A program made the translations under genes and the position numbers. From positions 1,364,001 through 1,428,000 of the forward strand of contig NZ_CP099975.1 in NCBI RefSeq assembly GCF_024137965.1: a stretch of 64,000 bases of DNA, read 5' to 3'. Of the stretch, positions 1 through 7,305 are shown in pieces. Position 1 is the stretch's first letter. Each line of letters begins with the position of its first letter. This stretch comes from Halomonas sp. Y3 (GTDB lineage: Bacteria > Pseudomonadota > Gammaproteobacteria > Pseudomonadales > Halomonadaceae). Below the pieces are notes generated by a model that was not told the origin of the DNA, ran no database searches, and was given only the letters and a program-made list of their open reading frames with translations.

Positions 1-312
1 GAAGGCGACGTTGTCGAACACCGTCATGTGGCGAAACAGCGCGTAGTGCTGGAAGACGAAGCCGATGCGCCGGTCGCGGACGTGGACGTTGGTGACGTCG
101 CGCTCGCCGAAGAGGATGCGCGCGCCGCCGTCCGGGTCGGCGTGCTCGAGGCCGGCGATGATGCGCAGCAGGGTGGTCTTGCCCGAGCCCGAGGGGCCGA
201 GCAGGCCGACCAGCTCGCCGTCGTGGATATCCAGGTTCACCGGCTCCAGCGCTTGGGTGCGCTGGCGACCGCTGCCGAAGTGCTTGCCGATGTTGTGTAG
301 ACGAATGCTCAT
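1..312 (-). CDS. cysA: Sulfate/thiosulfate ABC importer ATP-binding subunit (5' part only)
   Basis: This is the N-terminal 104 residues of the ATPase that powers sulfate and thiosulfate uptake; the rest lies beyond the left edge. The reverse strand reads open from ATG at 312 to base 1. It contains a clear Walker A motif (GPSGSGKT, about residues 38-45) and a Q-loop (FQHYALF) near the cut end. The ATG overlaps the cysW stop by four bases (ATGA), so the two genes are translationally coupled. The order sbp-cysT-cysW-cysA upstream identifies the substrate as sulfate, since the ATPase fragment alone does not. Confidence 0.93.
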   Translation of the reverse strand, partial: MSIRLHNIGKHFGSGRQRTQALEPVNLDIHDGELVGLLGPSGSGKTTLLRIIAGLEHADPDGGARILFGERDVTNVHVRDRRIGFVFQHYALFRHMTVFDNVAF

Positions 313-1136
313 GGGTGGGCCTCCTGGCGCGCGGCGCGCCATTCCAGCGTGGCCTTGGCGGCCAGGGTGAGCAGGGCAATCAGCGCCAGCAGCGATGCGC
401 TGGCGAAGGCCCCCACGGTGTTGTAGTCCTGATAGAGCTGCTCCAGGTGCAGCGGCAGGGTATTGGTCTGGCCGCGGATGGCCCCGGAGACCACCGAGAC
501 GGCGCCGAATTCGCCCACCGCCCGGGCGTTGGTCAGGATCACCCCGTAGAGCAGTGCCCAGCGGATATTAGGCAGGGTGACCCGGCGGAAGATGGTCCAG
601 CCCGGCGCGCCCAGGGTCACGGCGGCCTCTTCCTCCCGGGAGCCCTGGGCCTGCATCAGCGGGATCAGCTCCCGGGCCACGAAGGGGCAGGTGACGAAGA
701 TGGTGACCAGCAGGATGCCCGGCCAGGCGAACATCAGCTGGATGTCATGGCCGTCGAGCCAGCCGCCCAGCCAGCCGTTGCGCCCGTAGAGCAGCAGGTA
801 GACCAGGCCCGCCACCACCGGCGAGACCGCGAAGGGGATGTCGATCAGGGTCTGCAGCAGGCGGCGGCCGGGAAAGGCAAAGCGGGTCACCAGCCAGGCC
901 AGGGCCACGCCGAACACCAGGCAGACCGGAATGGTCAGCACCGTGATGAAGAGCGTCAGGCCGATGGCCGCTACCGTGTAGCGGTCGCTGACGTTGCTCC
1001 AGAAGACGCCCATGCCCTGGGCGAAGGCCTGGGCGAAGATCGCCACCAGCGGCAGCAGCAGGAAGAGCGCGGCCAGGGCGACCGCGGCCAGGATCAGGGT
1101 GCGGCGCACCCCGGGAGCATCACCGATACGTTGCAT
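309..1136 (-). CDS. cysW: Sulfate/thiosulfate ABC importer permease CysW
   Basis: One of the two inner-membrane permeases of the sulfate importer, 275 residues. Hydrophobic segments are spread along its length, starting at about residues 13-37. An ABC permease EAA loop ([19 protein letters not shown]) lies at about residues 168-186 and docks on CysA. The phrase [11 protein letters not shown] near residue 215 is typical of CysW/CysT. It shares one base with the cysT stop upstream and four bases with cysA downstream, so the genes form one transcript. Confidence 0.95.
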   Translation of the reverse strand: MQRIGDAPGVRRTLILAAVALAALFLLLPLVAIFAQAFAQGMGVFWSNVSDRYTVAAIGLTLFITVLTIPVCLVFGVALAWLVTRFAFPGRRLLQTLIDIPFAVSPVVAGLVYLLLYGRNGWLGGWLDGHDIQLMFAWPGILLVTIFVTCPFVARELIPLMQAQGSREEEAAVTLGAPGWTIFRRVTLPNIRWALLYGVILTNARAVGEFGAVSVVSGAIRGQTNTLPLHLEQLYQDYNTVGAFASASLLALIALLTLAAKATLEWRAARQEAHP

Positions 1137-1999
1137 CAGCCGCGTCCTCCGTGCAGTCGCTTGATGAAGCGCCCCTGCCAGACGTTGATGGCCAGCAGCA
1201 GCGCCAGCGAGACGAAGAGCACCACCGAGGCGATGGCCGAAGCGCCGGCGTAGTCGTACTCCTGCAGGCGCACGAAGATCATCAGCGCGGTGATCTCGGT
1301 CTCATAGGGCATGTTGCCGGCGATGAAGATGATGGCGCCGAACTCGCCCAGCGAGCGCACGAAGGCCAGGCCCGTACCGGTCACCAGCGCCGGCCAGAGG
1401 TGGGGCAGGATCACCCGGCGAAAGGCCGTGGCATCGCTGGCACCCAGGGTCAGCGCCGCCTCGTCCACCTCGGCGGGCAGGTCTTCCAGTACCGGCTGCA
1501 CGGTGCGCACCACGAAGGGAATGCTGGTGAAGGCCATGGCGAGCGCGATGCCCACCCAGGTGTAGGCCACCTCCAGGCCCAGCGGCTCGAGCAGCCGCCC
1601 CATCCAGCCGTTGCTGGCGTAGAGGGTGGCCAGAGTGATGCCCGCCACTGCCGTGGGCAGGGCGAAGGGCAGGTCCATCAGCGCATCGAGCAGGCGCTTG
1701 CCGGGAAACTCGTAGCGCACCAGCACCCAGGCCAGCAGCAGACCGAAGGCCGCGTTGACCAGCGCCGCCACCGCGGCGGCGCCGATGGTCACCGTATAGC
1801 TGGCCACCACCCGGCCGTCGCTGATGATTGCCCAGTACTCGGCGAGGCTCAGCCCGGCCAGCTGACCGAAGAGCCCGGTCATCGGCAGCAGCAGCACCAG
1901 CGAGACAAAGGTCAGGCTGATGCCCAGCGACAGGCCGAAGCCGGGCAGCACCCGCTTGGGGGTGCGGCCGATGGCGAAGGGGAGGGCGCGGGTGCTCAT
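1136..1999 (-). CDS. cysT: Sulfate/thiosulfate ABC importer permease CysT
   Basis: Partner permease of CysW (also called CysU), 287 residues, with several hydrophobic spans and an EAA loop (DEAALTLGASDATAFRRV) at about residues 179-196. GEFGAIIFIAGNMP near residue 218 is diagnostic of the sulfate permease pair. It lies 32 bases downstream of sbp and overlaps cysW by one base. Together with CysW it forms the membrane channel through which Sbp-bound sulfate enters the cell. Confidence 0.95.
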   Translation of the reverse strand: MSTRALPFAIGRTPKRVLPGFGLSLGISLTFVSLVLLLPMTGLFGQLAGLSLAEYWAIISDGRVVASYTVTIGAAAVAALVNAAFGLLLAWVLVRYEFPGKRLLDALMDLPFALPTAVAGITLATLYASNGWMGRLLEPLGLEVAYTWVGIALAMAFTSIPFVVRTVQPVLEDLPAEVDEAALTLGASDATAFRRVILPHLWPALVTGTGLAFVRSLGEFGAIIFIAGNMPYETEITALMIFVRLQEYDYAGASAIASVVLFVSLALLLAINVWQGRFIKRLHGGRG

Positions 2000-2031
2000 G
2001 GGCGCAAGGCGTCTCCGTCCGGGGCGTGAAA

Positions 2032-3057
2032 TCAGCGGCGCTGCAGCTGGTCGAGCAGGCCGCCGTTGGCGAAGTGGGCCTCCATGGCCTCCTCCCAGCC
2101 GCCGAAGACTTCCTCGACGCGCAAAAGCTCGGTCTCCGGGAACTGGTCGGCGAACTCTTCCACCACGGCCTCGTGGTGCACCCGGTAGTTGAAGCCTGCC
2201 AGGGTGCGCTGAGCCTCCTCGCCGTAGAGGTACTCCACGTAGGCCTGGGCCAGGTCGGTGGTGCCGTTGCGCTCGGCGTTGGGGCCGACCACGGCCACCG
2301 GGAACTCGGCCAGAATGCTGACCGGGGGCACGATCACTTCGTAGTCGTCGCTGCCGTACTCGCTGCGGATGTTGTTGACCTCGGACTCGAAGCTGATCAG
2401 CACGTCGCCGCGACCGCGCTCGATGAAGCTGGTGGTGGCGCCGCGGCCGCCGGTGTCGAACACCGCCACGTTGCGCAGGAAGGTGCGCATGAAGTCGTGG
2501 ATCTGCTCCTCGTCGCCGTCGAAGTGCTGGTCGGCGAAGCCCCAGGCGGCGAGATAGGTGTAGCGGCCGTTGCCGGAGGTCTTGGGGTTGGGGAAGACCA
2601 TGCTCACGTCGTCGCGCACCAGGTCATCCCAGCTCTCGATGCCCTTGGGGTTGTCCTTGCGCACCAGGAAGGCGGTGGTGGAGTAGTAGGGCGAGGCGGC
2701 GTTGGGCAGCGCCTCCTGCCACGCCTCGTCCACCAGGCCGCCATCGGCCAGGGCCTGAACGTCGGTGACCTGGTTGTAGGTCACCACGTCGGCGCGCAGG
2801 CCCTGCAGGATGGCGCGTGCCTGGGCGGAGGAGCCGCCGTGGGACTGGCTGACCGCCACCGTCTCGCCCTGAGTCTCCTGCCAGTGGGCGACGAAGTCGG
2901 GGTTGATGGCCGCGAAGAGCTCGCGGGCGATATCGTAAGAGGAGTTGAGCAGCTCCCGCTCGGCGGCGCTGGCCGGGCCGATGAGTCCCGCGCCCAGGGC
3001 GATGGCGAGCAGGGAGCGCTGGAAGAGGGGGCGCTGGAAGAGAGGGCGCAGGGTCAT
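2032..3057 (-). CDS. sbp: Periplasmic sulfate-binding protein
   Basis: Captures sulfate in the periplasm and delivers it to CysT/CysW. The start chosen is ATG at 3057, preceded by GGAG about seven bases upstream and followed by a clear signal peptide (cleavage about ASA|AE, residue 31-32). An in-frame ATG at 3108 would put 17 polar residues before the signal and is unlikely. The mature protein has the family hallmarks NSSYDIARELF and SHGGSSAQARAI. The 341-residue length is normal. The signal region contains a small duplicated PLFQR. It is the first gene of the sbp-cysT-cysW-cysA operon. Confidence 0.93.
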   Translation of the reverse strand: MTLRPLFQRPLFQRSLLAIALGAGLIGPASAAERELLNSSYDIARELFAAINPDFVAHWQETQGETVAVSQSHGGSSAQARAILQGLRADVVTYNQVTDVQALADGGLVDEAWQEALPNAASPYYSTTAFLVRKDNPKGIESWDDLVRDDVSMVFPNPKTSGNGRYTYLAAWGFADQHFDGDEEQIHDFMRTFLRNVAVFDTGGRGATTSFIERGRGDVLISFESEVNNIRSEYGSDDYEVIVPPVSILAEFPVAVVGPNAERNGTTDLAQAYVEYLYGEEAQRTLAGFNYRVHHEAVVEEFADQFPETELLRVEEVFGGWEEAMEAHFANGGLLDQLQRR

Positions 3058-3104
3058 GGGGTCACTCCGATAGGCGTTGAGATTGCCAACAAGGTTAAGT
3101 CTGC

Positions 3105-3155
3105 GCATTGGTAATTACAAAGATTTTTTTTATTCTATTTATGAATATGCCTCTG
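3105..3155 (-). promoter_or_regulatory. A+T-rich control region of the sulfate operon
   Basis: The gap between sbp and the divergent rpe holds a strikingly A+T-rich stretch with a run of eight T on the plus strand (about 3125-3132) inside GC-rich DNA. CysB activator sites are typically A+T-rich and lie just upstream of sulfate-transport promoters, and cysB is present in this window. A CysB site here is inference, since the motif is too loose to assign by eye. Confidence 0.35.
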
Positions 3156-3237
3156 CGGCTCCGCTATGCCCGGCGCTGCCGGATTCGGCGGGCTCTGCTA
3201 GAATGCGCGCTTTCGCCAGCGACCCCGGATATCCGCC

Positions 3238-3939
3238 ATGACCGATGCGAACCGCGACTTCCTGATCGCCCCCTCGATTCTCTCCGCCAACTTTGCCCGC
3301 CTGGGCGAGGAGGTGGACGACGTGCTGGCCTCGGGGGCCGATATCGTTCACTTCGACGTGATGGACAACCACTATGTGCCCAACCTGACCATCGGCCCCA
3401 TGGTCTGCGAGGCGCTGCGCAAGCACGGCGTCACCGCGCCCATCGACGTGCACCTGATGGTGCGCCCGGTGGACCGCCTGATCGGCGACTTCATCGACGC
3501 CGGCGCCAGCATCATCACCTTCCACCCCGAGGCCTCGGACCATATCGACCGCTCCCTGCAGCTGATCCGTGACGGCGGCTGCCAGGCCGGCCTGGTGTTC
3601 AATCCGGCCACGCCGCTCTCCTACCTGGACTACGTGATGGACAAGATCGACATGGTGCTGCTGATGAGCGTCAACCCCGGCTTCGGCGGCCAGTCCTTCC
3701 TGCCCGCCACCCTGGACAAGCTGCGCGAGGCGCGCCGCCGCATCGACGCCTCCGGGCGCGATATCCGCCTGGAGGTGGATGGCGGGGTGAAGGTGGACAA
3801 CATCGCCGAGATCGCCCGGGCCGGCGCCGACACCTTCGTGGCCGGCTCCGCGGTGTTCAAGGCCAGAAACGACGCCGATCCGCACCGCTACGACAGCGTG
3901 CTGCGCGACTTCCGCGAGCAGCTGGCCGGGGCCCGCTGA
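3238..3939 (+). CDS. rpe: Ribulose-phosphate 3-epimerase
   Basis: Interconverts ribulose 5-phosphate and xylulose 5-phosphate in the pentose phosphate pathway. The 233-residue TIM barrel shows the usual motifs: [14 protein letters not shown] at the start, [12 protein letters not shown] with a metal or catalytic Asp, DVHLMV, and LEVDGGV followed by [12 protein letters not shown] in the phosphate-binding end. A possible -10 (TAGAAT, 3199-3204) lies upstream. It is followed closely by the GIY-YIG gene and gph, and rpe-gph pairing is common in gammaproteobacteria. Confidence 0.96.
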   Translation: MTDANRDFLIAPSILSANFARLGEEVDDVLASGADIVHFDVMDNHYVPNLTIGPMVCEALRKHGVTAPIDVHLMVRPVDRLIGDFIDAGASIITFHPEASDHIDRSLQLIRDGGCQAGLVFNPATPLSYLDYVMDKIDMVLLMSVNPGFGGQSFLPATLDKLREARRRIDASGRDIRLEVDGGVKVDNIAEIARAGADTFVAGSAVFKARNDADPHRYDSVLRDFREQLAGAR

Positions 3940-3943
3940 GGCC

Positions 3944-4240
3944 GTGAGCGAGCAGGAGCCCGCCGGGGAGGCGCCGGTCTGGCACCTCTACCTGCTGGAG
4001 ACCGCCGCCGGCGCCCTCTATACCGGCATCACCACCGACGTGGAGCGGCGCCTGGCCGAGCACGCCGCCGGCCGCGGCGCCAAGGCCCTGCGTGGCCGCG
4101 GCCCCCTGGCCCTGCGCCATCATGAGCCGGTGGGTAGCCGCGGCGAGGCGCTGCGCCTGGAGGCCGAGATCAAGCGCCTCTCGGCGACCCGCAAGCGTTC
4201 CTGGCTGGCGGCACGCCGGGCGGTGCAGGACGATCAGTAA
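3944..4240 (+). CDS. GIY-YIG nuclease-fold protein (UPF0213/YhbQ type)
   Basis: A 98-residue stand-alone GIY-YIG domain with [26 protein letters not shown] at its start: the LY and LYTG pair replaces GIY and YIG, and a conserved Arg (ERRLAEH) follows. It starts with GTG at 3944, four bases after the rpe stop, and ends 15 bases before gph, so it is probably co-transcribed. Small proteins of this type are presumed DNA nucleases, but their cellular role is poorly defined. Confidence 0.8.
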   Translation: MSEQEPAGEAPVWHLYLLETAAGALYTGITTDVERRLAEHAAGRGAKALRGRGPLALRHHEPVGSRGEALRLEAEIKRLSATRKRSWLAARRAVQDDQ

Positions 4241-4255
4241 CCCGGAGGAGCAAGC

Positions 4256-5065
4256 ATGCACCCCATTCTCGACGGCATCGACCTGGTGGCCTTCGACCTG
4301 GATGGCACCCTGATCGACTCGGTGCCCGACCTGGCGCTGGCCGTGGACGCGGCCCTGGCCGACCTCGACCTGCCCGCCGCCGGCGAAGCGAGGGTGCGCG
4401 ACTGGGTGGGCAACGGCTCGCTGGTATTGGTGGAGCGCGCGCTGAGGTTCGCCGCTGATGCTGACGCCGGTGCCGGCGAGGCTGATCCGGCGACAGCCCT
4501 GCGAGGGGGCGCTGTGAACCCCTCCCTGGGCGCTACCGATGCCGTCCCTGGCATAGGACCCCCTCTTCGGGCTGTCCCCGGCGCCTCGCCCGATGGCGCC
4601 TCGCAAGCTGTCGACACTACCCTGTTGGAGCGCGCGCATTCGGCATTTCTGGCGCACTACGGCCGCGACCCCGGCGCCCATACTCGGCTCTACCCCGGCG
4701 TGCGCGAGTGCCTGGACGCCCTGCGCGAGCGCGGCCTGCCGCTGGCCCTGGTCACCAACAAGCCCTTCGCCTTTATCGCCCCGCTGCTGGAAGGGCTGGG
4801 CCTGGCCGAGCACTTTGCCCTCTGCCTGGGCGGCGACAGCCTGCCCGAGAAGAAGCCCCACCCGGCGCCGCTCTTGCACCTGGCCAGCTACTTCGACCTG
4901 GCCCCGTCGCGCTGTCTGATGGTGGGGGACTCCCGCCACGATATCGCCGCCGGGCGCGCCGCCGGCTTTCGTACCCTGGCGGTGCCCTACGGTTACAACC
5001 ACGGTGAGCCGGTGCAGGCGAGTGGGCCGGATGGCATGGTTGAATCGCTGGCGGAACTCGTTTAA
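4256..5065 (+). CDS. gph: Phosphoglycolate phosphatase with an in-frame insertion
   Basis: HAD-family hydrolase that removes 2-phosphoglycolate. Motif I is FDLDGTLIDS (residues 13-22), motif II is the Thr of ALVTNKPF, and motifs III and IV are the Lys-rich LPEKKPHP and MVGDSRHDI. At 269 residues it is about 45 longer than usual Gph. The excess is one low-complexity block at about residues 69-120, rich in Ala, Gly and Pro, in the cap domain. The catalytic motifs are intact, so activity is likely retained. Good SD (GGAG) precedes the ATG. Confidence 0.9.
   Translation: MHPILDGIDLVAFDLDGTLIDSVPDLALAVDAALADLDLPAAGEARVRDWVGNGSLVLVERALRFAADADAGAGEADPATALRGGAVNPSLGATDAVPGIGPPLRAVPGASPDGASQAVDTTLLERAHSAFLAHYGRDPGAHTRLYPGVRECLDALRERGLPLALVTNKPFAFIAPLLEGLGLAEHFALCLGGDSLPEKKPHPAPLLHLASYFDLAPSRCLMVGDSRHDIAAGRAAGFRTLAVPYGYNHGEPVQASGPDGMVESLAELV
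4460..4615. repeat. Palindrome-rich insertion inside gph
   Basis: These bases encode the extra Ala/Gly/Pro-rich segment of Gph and differ in texture from the flanking gene. They contain short inverted arms such as GATGCCGTCCCTGGCATAGG (4539-4558) and alternating GC-rich blocks. The stretch keeps the reading frame. I interpret it as a small palindromic repeat element that inserted in frame. No second copy is obvious in this window. Confidence 0.45.
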
Positions 5066-5080
5066 CGTGATTTTGGCTAA

Positions 5081-5120
5081 TGCTATAAGCGCGGCCCAAT
5101 CAATATGTTATTGCTATAAG
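5081..5120 (+). promoter_or_regulatory. Possible tandem extended -10 elements for trpE
   Basis: The nonamer TGCTATAAG occurs twice, at 5081-5089 and 5112-5120, 31 bases apart (about three helical turns). Each reads as an extended -10 (TGn TATAAG). No good -35 box precedes either. The second would start transcription near 5127, only about ten bases before the leader ATG. Assignment is by pattern only. Confidence 0.4.
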
Positions 5121-5136
5121 AAGCGGAAACGACTCG

Positions 5137-5235
5137 ATGACCAGCCGCACCCTGCCGGACACCCTTGCACCCCGCGGTGACGCCTGCGCCGCACCCTGCC
5201 TGCTGCCCCTCCTGCGCGGCGGCTGGCGATGGTGA
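5137..5235 (+). CDS. trpL: trpE leader peptide
   Basis: A short open frame of 32 codons that ends Gly-Gly-Trp-Arg-Trp-stop, with TGG at 5224 and 5230 and TGA at 5233. Two Trp codons right before the stop of a short frame upstream of trpE are the signature of a transcription-attenuation leader. The SD is weak (GCGGA about 12 bases upstream). Only the position and the Trp codons support it, but an independent leader also precedes trpG in this window. Confidence 0.72.
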   Translation: MTSRTLPDTLAPRGDACAAPCLLPLLRGGWRW

Positions 5236-5309
5236 CGCTCCCCTTACAACGCTGACTCGCCCATCGAGCAGCGCCGAGCCGCGGCGCCCCTGCGCCTTCC
5301 ATCGTCACC
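5214..5309 (+). promoter_or_regulatory. Leader RNA pairing region between trpL and trpE
   Basis: Several exclusive pairings are possible. The Trp-codon region 5217-5227 can pair with CGCCGAGCCGC at about 5268-5279. A local hairpin GCGCCG-AGCCG-CGGCGC sits in the same place. GGTGACG (5231-5237) can pair with CGTCACC (5303-5309). No T-run follows any of the hairpins, so a classical intrinsic terminator is not visible. Control could act at translation or by a non-canonical terminator. Confidence 0.45.
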
Positions 5310-5332
5310 CCCATACCCCGAGGACTGCGGGC

Positions 5333-6832
5333 ATGATGACCCCCGAACGCTTCCGTGAGCTGGCCGACGCCGGCTACAACCGTATTCCGGTCACCCGCGA
5401 GGTGCTGGCCGATCTCGACACGCCCCTCTCCACCTACCTCAAGCTGGCCAATGCCCCCTGGAGCTTCCTGCTCGAGTCGGTGCAGGGCGGCGAGAAGTGG
5501 GGCCGCTACTCCATCATCGGCCTGCCCAGCCGGGAGCGCATCGAGGTGCGCGGCTTCACGGTGAGCCACTTCATCGACGATGAGCTGCAGGGCGCCGGCG
5601 AGGTGGAGGATCCGCTGGACTGGATCGAGCAGTTCCAGGCCCGCTTCAAGGTGCCGCGCCTGGACGACCAGCCCCGCTTCGACGGCGGCCTGGTGGGCTA
5701 CTTCGGCTACGACACCATCCGCTATATCGAGCCGCGGCTGCGCAGCCAGGCCGCCGCCGACAAGCCCGACCCCCTGGGCGTGCCGGATATCCTGCTGATG
5801 GTCTGCGACGAGCTGGTGGTATTCGACAACCTCTCCGGGCGGCTGGCGCTCTGGACCCACGCCGACCCCGCCGAGCCGGACGCCTACGGCTGTGCCGTGC
5901 AGCGTCTGGAAGAGCTGGAGATTCGCCTGCGCAGCGCCACCCTCAACACCATCAGCCCCGGCACCGGCGGCGCCGCGGTGGAGGAGGGGGACTTCACCTC
6001 CGGCTTTACCGAGGCGGGCTTCAAGGCGGCGGTGGAGACCATCAAGGAGTACGTGCTGGCCGGCGACGTCATGCAGTGCGTGCCCTCCCAGCGCATGTCG
6101 ATTCCCTACCGCGCCGCGCCGCTCGATCTCTATCGGGCCCTGCGCAGCTTGAACCCCTCCCCCTACATGTTCTTCCTGGACCTCGGCGACCACCAGGTGG
6201 CCGGCTCCTCGCCGGAGATCCTCACCCGACTGGAGGAGGGCGAAGTTACGGTGCGTCCCATCGCCGGCACCCGCAAGCGCGGGCGCAGCGAGGAGGAGGA
6301 CCTGGCGCTGGAGGCGGAGCTTTTGGCCGACCCCAAGGAGCGCGCCGAGCACCTGATGCTGATCGATCTGGGCCGCAACGACGTGGGGCGCATCAGCGAG
6401 ACCGGCACGGTGAAGGTCACCGAGGAGATGGTGGTGGAGCGCTACTCCCACGTCATGCATATCGTCTCCAACGTCACCGGCCGGCTCTCGCCGGGGCTTA
6501 CCGCCATGGACGCCCTGCGCGCCACCTTCCCGGCGGGCACCGTCTCCGGGGCGCCCAAGATCCGCGCGCTTGAGATCATCGACGAGCTGGAGCCGGTCAA
6601 ACGCGGCATCTACTCCGGCGCCGTGGGCTATCTCTCCTGGCACGGCAACATGGACACCGCCATCGCCATCCGCACCGCGGTGATCAAGGATGGCCAGCTC
6701 CACGTCCAGGCGGGTGCCGGCATCGTCGCCGACTCCGTGCCCGAGATGGAGTGGCAGGAGACCCTCAACAAGGGGCGCGCCCTGTTCCGCGCCGTGGCCA
6801 TGGCCGAGCGCGGCCTGGACAACCTGGAATAG
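5333..6832 (+). CDS. trpE: Anthranilate synthase component I
   Basis: Converts chorismate to anthranilate, the committed step to tryptophan. ATG at 5333 is chosen because GAGGA lies eight bases upstream and the protein then begins in register with known TrpE. The 499-residue protein carries the LLES motif (residues 46-49) of the Trp feedback site and the chorismate-binding C-terminal half ([39 protein letters not shown]). It partners with TrpG, encoded about 5 kb downstream. The leader upstream points to regulation by tryptophan supply. Confidence 0.97.
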   Translation: MMTPERFRELADAGYNRIPVTREVLADLDTPLSTYLKLANAPWSFLLESVQGGEKWGRYSIIGLPSRERIEVRGFTVSHFIDDELQGAGEVEDPLDWIEQFQARFKVPRLDDQPRFDGGLVGYFGYDTIRYIEPRLRSQAAADKPDPLGVPDILLMVCDELVVFDNLSGRLALWTHADPAEPDAYGCAVQRLEELEIRLRSATLNTISPGTGGAAVEEGDFTSGFTEAGFKAAVETIKEYVLAGDVMQCVPSQRMSIPYRAAPLDLYRALRSLNPSPYMFFLDLGDHQVAGSSPEILTRLEEGEVTVRPIAGTRKRGRSEEEDLALEAELLADPKERAEHLMLIDLGRNDVGRISETGTVKVTEEMVVERYSHVMHIVSNVTGRLSPGLTAMDALRATFPAGTVSGAPKIRALEIIDELEPVKRGIYSGAVGYLSWHGNMDTAIAIRTAVIKDGQLHVQAGAGIVADSVPEMEWQETLNKGRALFRAVAMAERGLDNLE

Positions 6833-6878
6833 GCCCTGACGGGCGGGGCGCCTGCCGGGCCTCGCCTGACGCCTACCT

Positions 6879-7193
6879 TCAGGAGTTGGACGGCGGCCGC
6901 TGAATCGATGACGCCGCCTGCCACTCGACCGACTCGACGCTATCGCCGGCGAAGCGTACCAGGTGGGAGGCCACCACCTCGCCGAGCTCCGCCAGTTCGT
7001 CCGCCGAGGCCGCGTCGCAGCGCAGGTGCAGGGCGTCGGGCTCGGCGTCGAGCCGGCACTCGCCGATGGAGAAGTGCAGTCGGCCCTGGTGGGCGTCCCA
7101 CTCGGCGTCGATCTTGTGGCGGAAATGCTTGCATAGCCGCTGGATCAGCCGGCTCGCTTCGGCGGTGGGCACCTGGGCATTTATGGTGGGCAT
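6879..7193 (-). CDS. DUF2218 family protein
   Basis: A 104-residue cytoplasmic protein with no signal or membrane segment. ATG at 7193 has GGAG in good position, and the longer frame upstream is spurious. The phrases EASRLIQRLCKHFRHKI, FSIGECRLDA and VVASHLVRFA match the DUF2218 family, small proteins of unknown biochemical function. The family is often encoded beside TonB-dependent siderophore receptors, and here the receptor gene lies immediately upstream on the same strand. An iron-related role is suggested by context only. Confidence 0.75.
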   Translation of the reverse strand: MPTINAQVPTAEASRLIQRLCKHFRHKIDAEWDAHQGRLHFSIGECRLDAEPDALHLRCDAASADELAELGEVVASHLVRFAGDSVESVEWQAASSIQRPPSNS

Positions 7194-7267
7194 GGAGGGC
7201 TCCTTCGGTGAGTGGCTCGGCCGGGCCGGCGGGACTCGAACCAGGGGGGATGGCGCCTTCCGGGGCG

Positions 7268-7300
7268 CCAAAACAGCAGGAGCGCCATAGGCGCCCCTGC
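7268..7300 (-). terminator. Terminator after the first TonB receptor
   Basis: On the minus strand an 11-bp stem with one mismatch (7276-7286 against 7290-7300, three-base loop) is followed by TGTTTTGG. It sits six bases after the receptor stop and would end that transcript before the DUF2218 gene. Confidence 0.7.
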
Positions 7301-7305
7301 GAGGG

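Noticed and set aside
315..1253. Long plus-strand frames opposite cysW/cysT, and many similar long frames across the window (for example 39559-42435 opposite acnD)
   Set aside because: They mirror real genes in GC-rich DNA, have Gln/His/Gly-rich compositions and no RBS or family features.
4256..5065. gph as a frameshifted pseudogene
   Set aside because: The extra segment keeps the frame and all catalytic motifs on both sides are intact.
7219..7245. tRNA-like 3' sequence (GGTTCGAGTCCCGCC on the minus strand)
   Set aside because: The T stem does not pair beyond two bases and no D or anticodon arm lies upstream; chance resemblance is likely.
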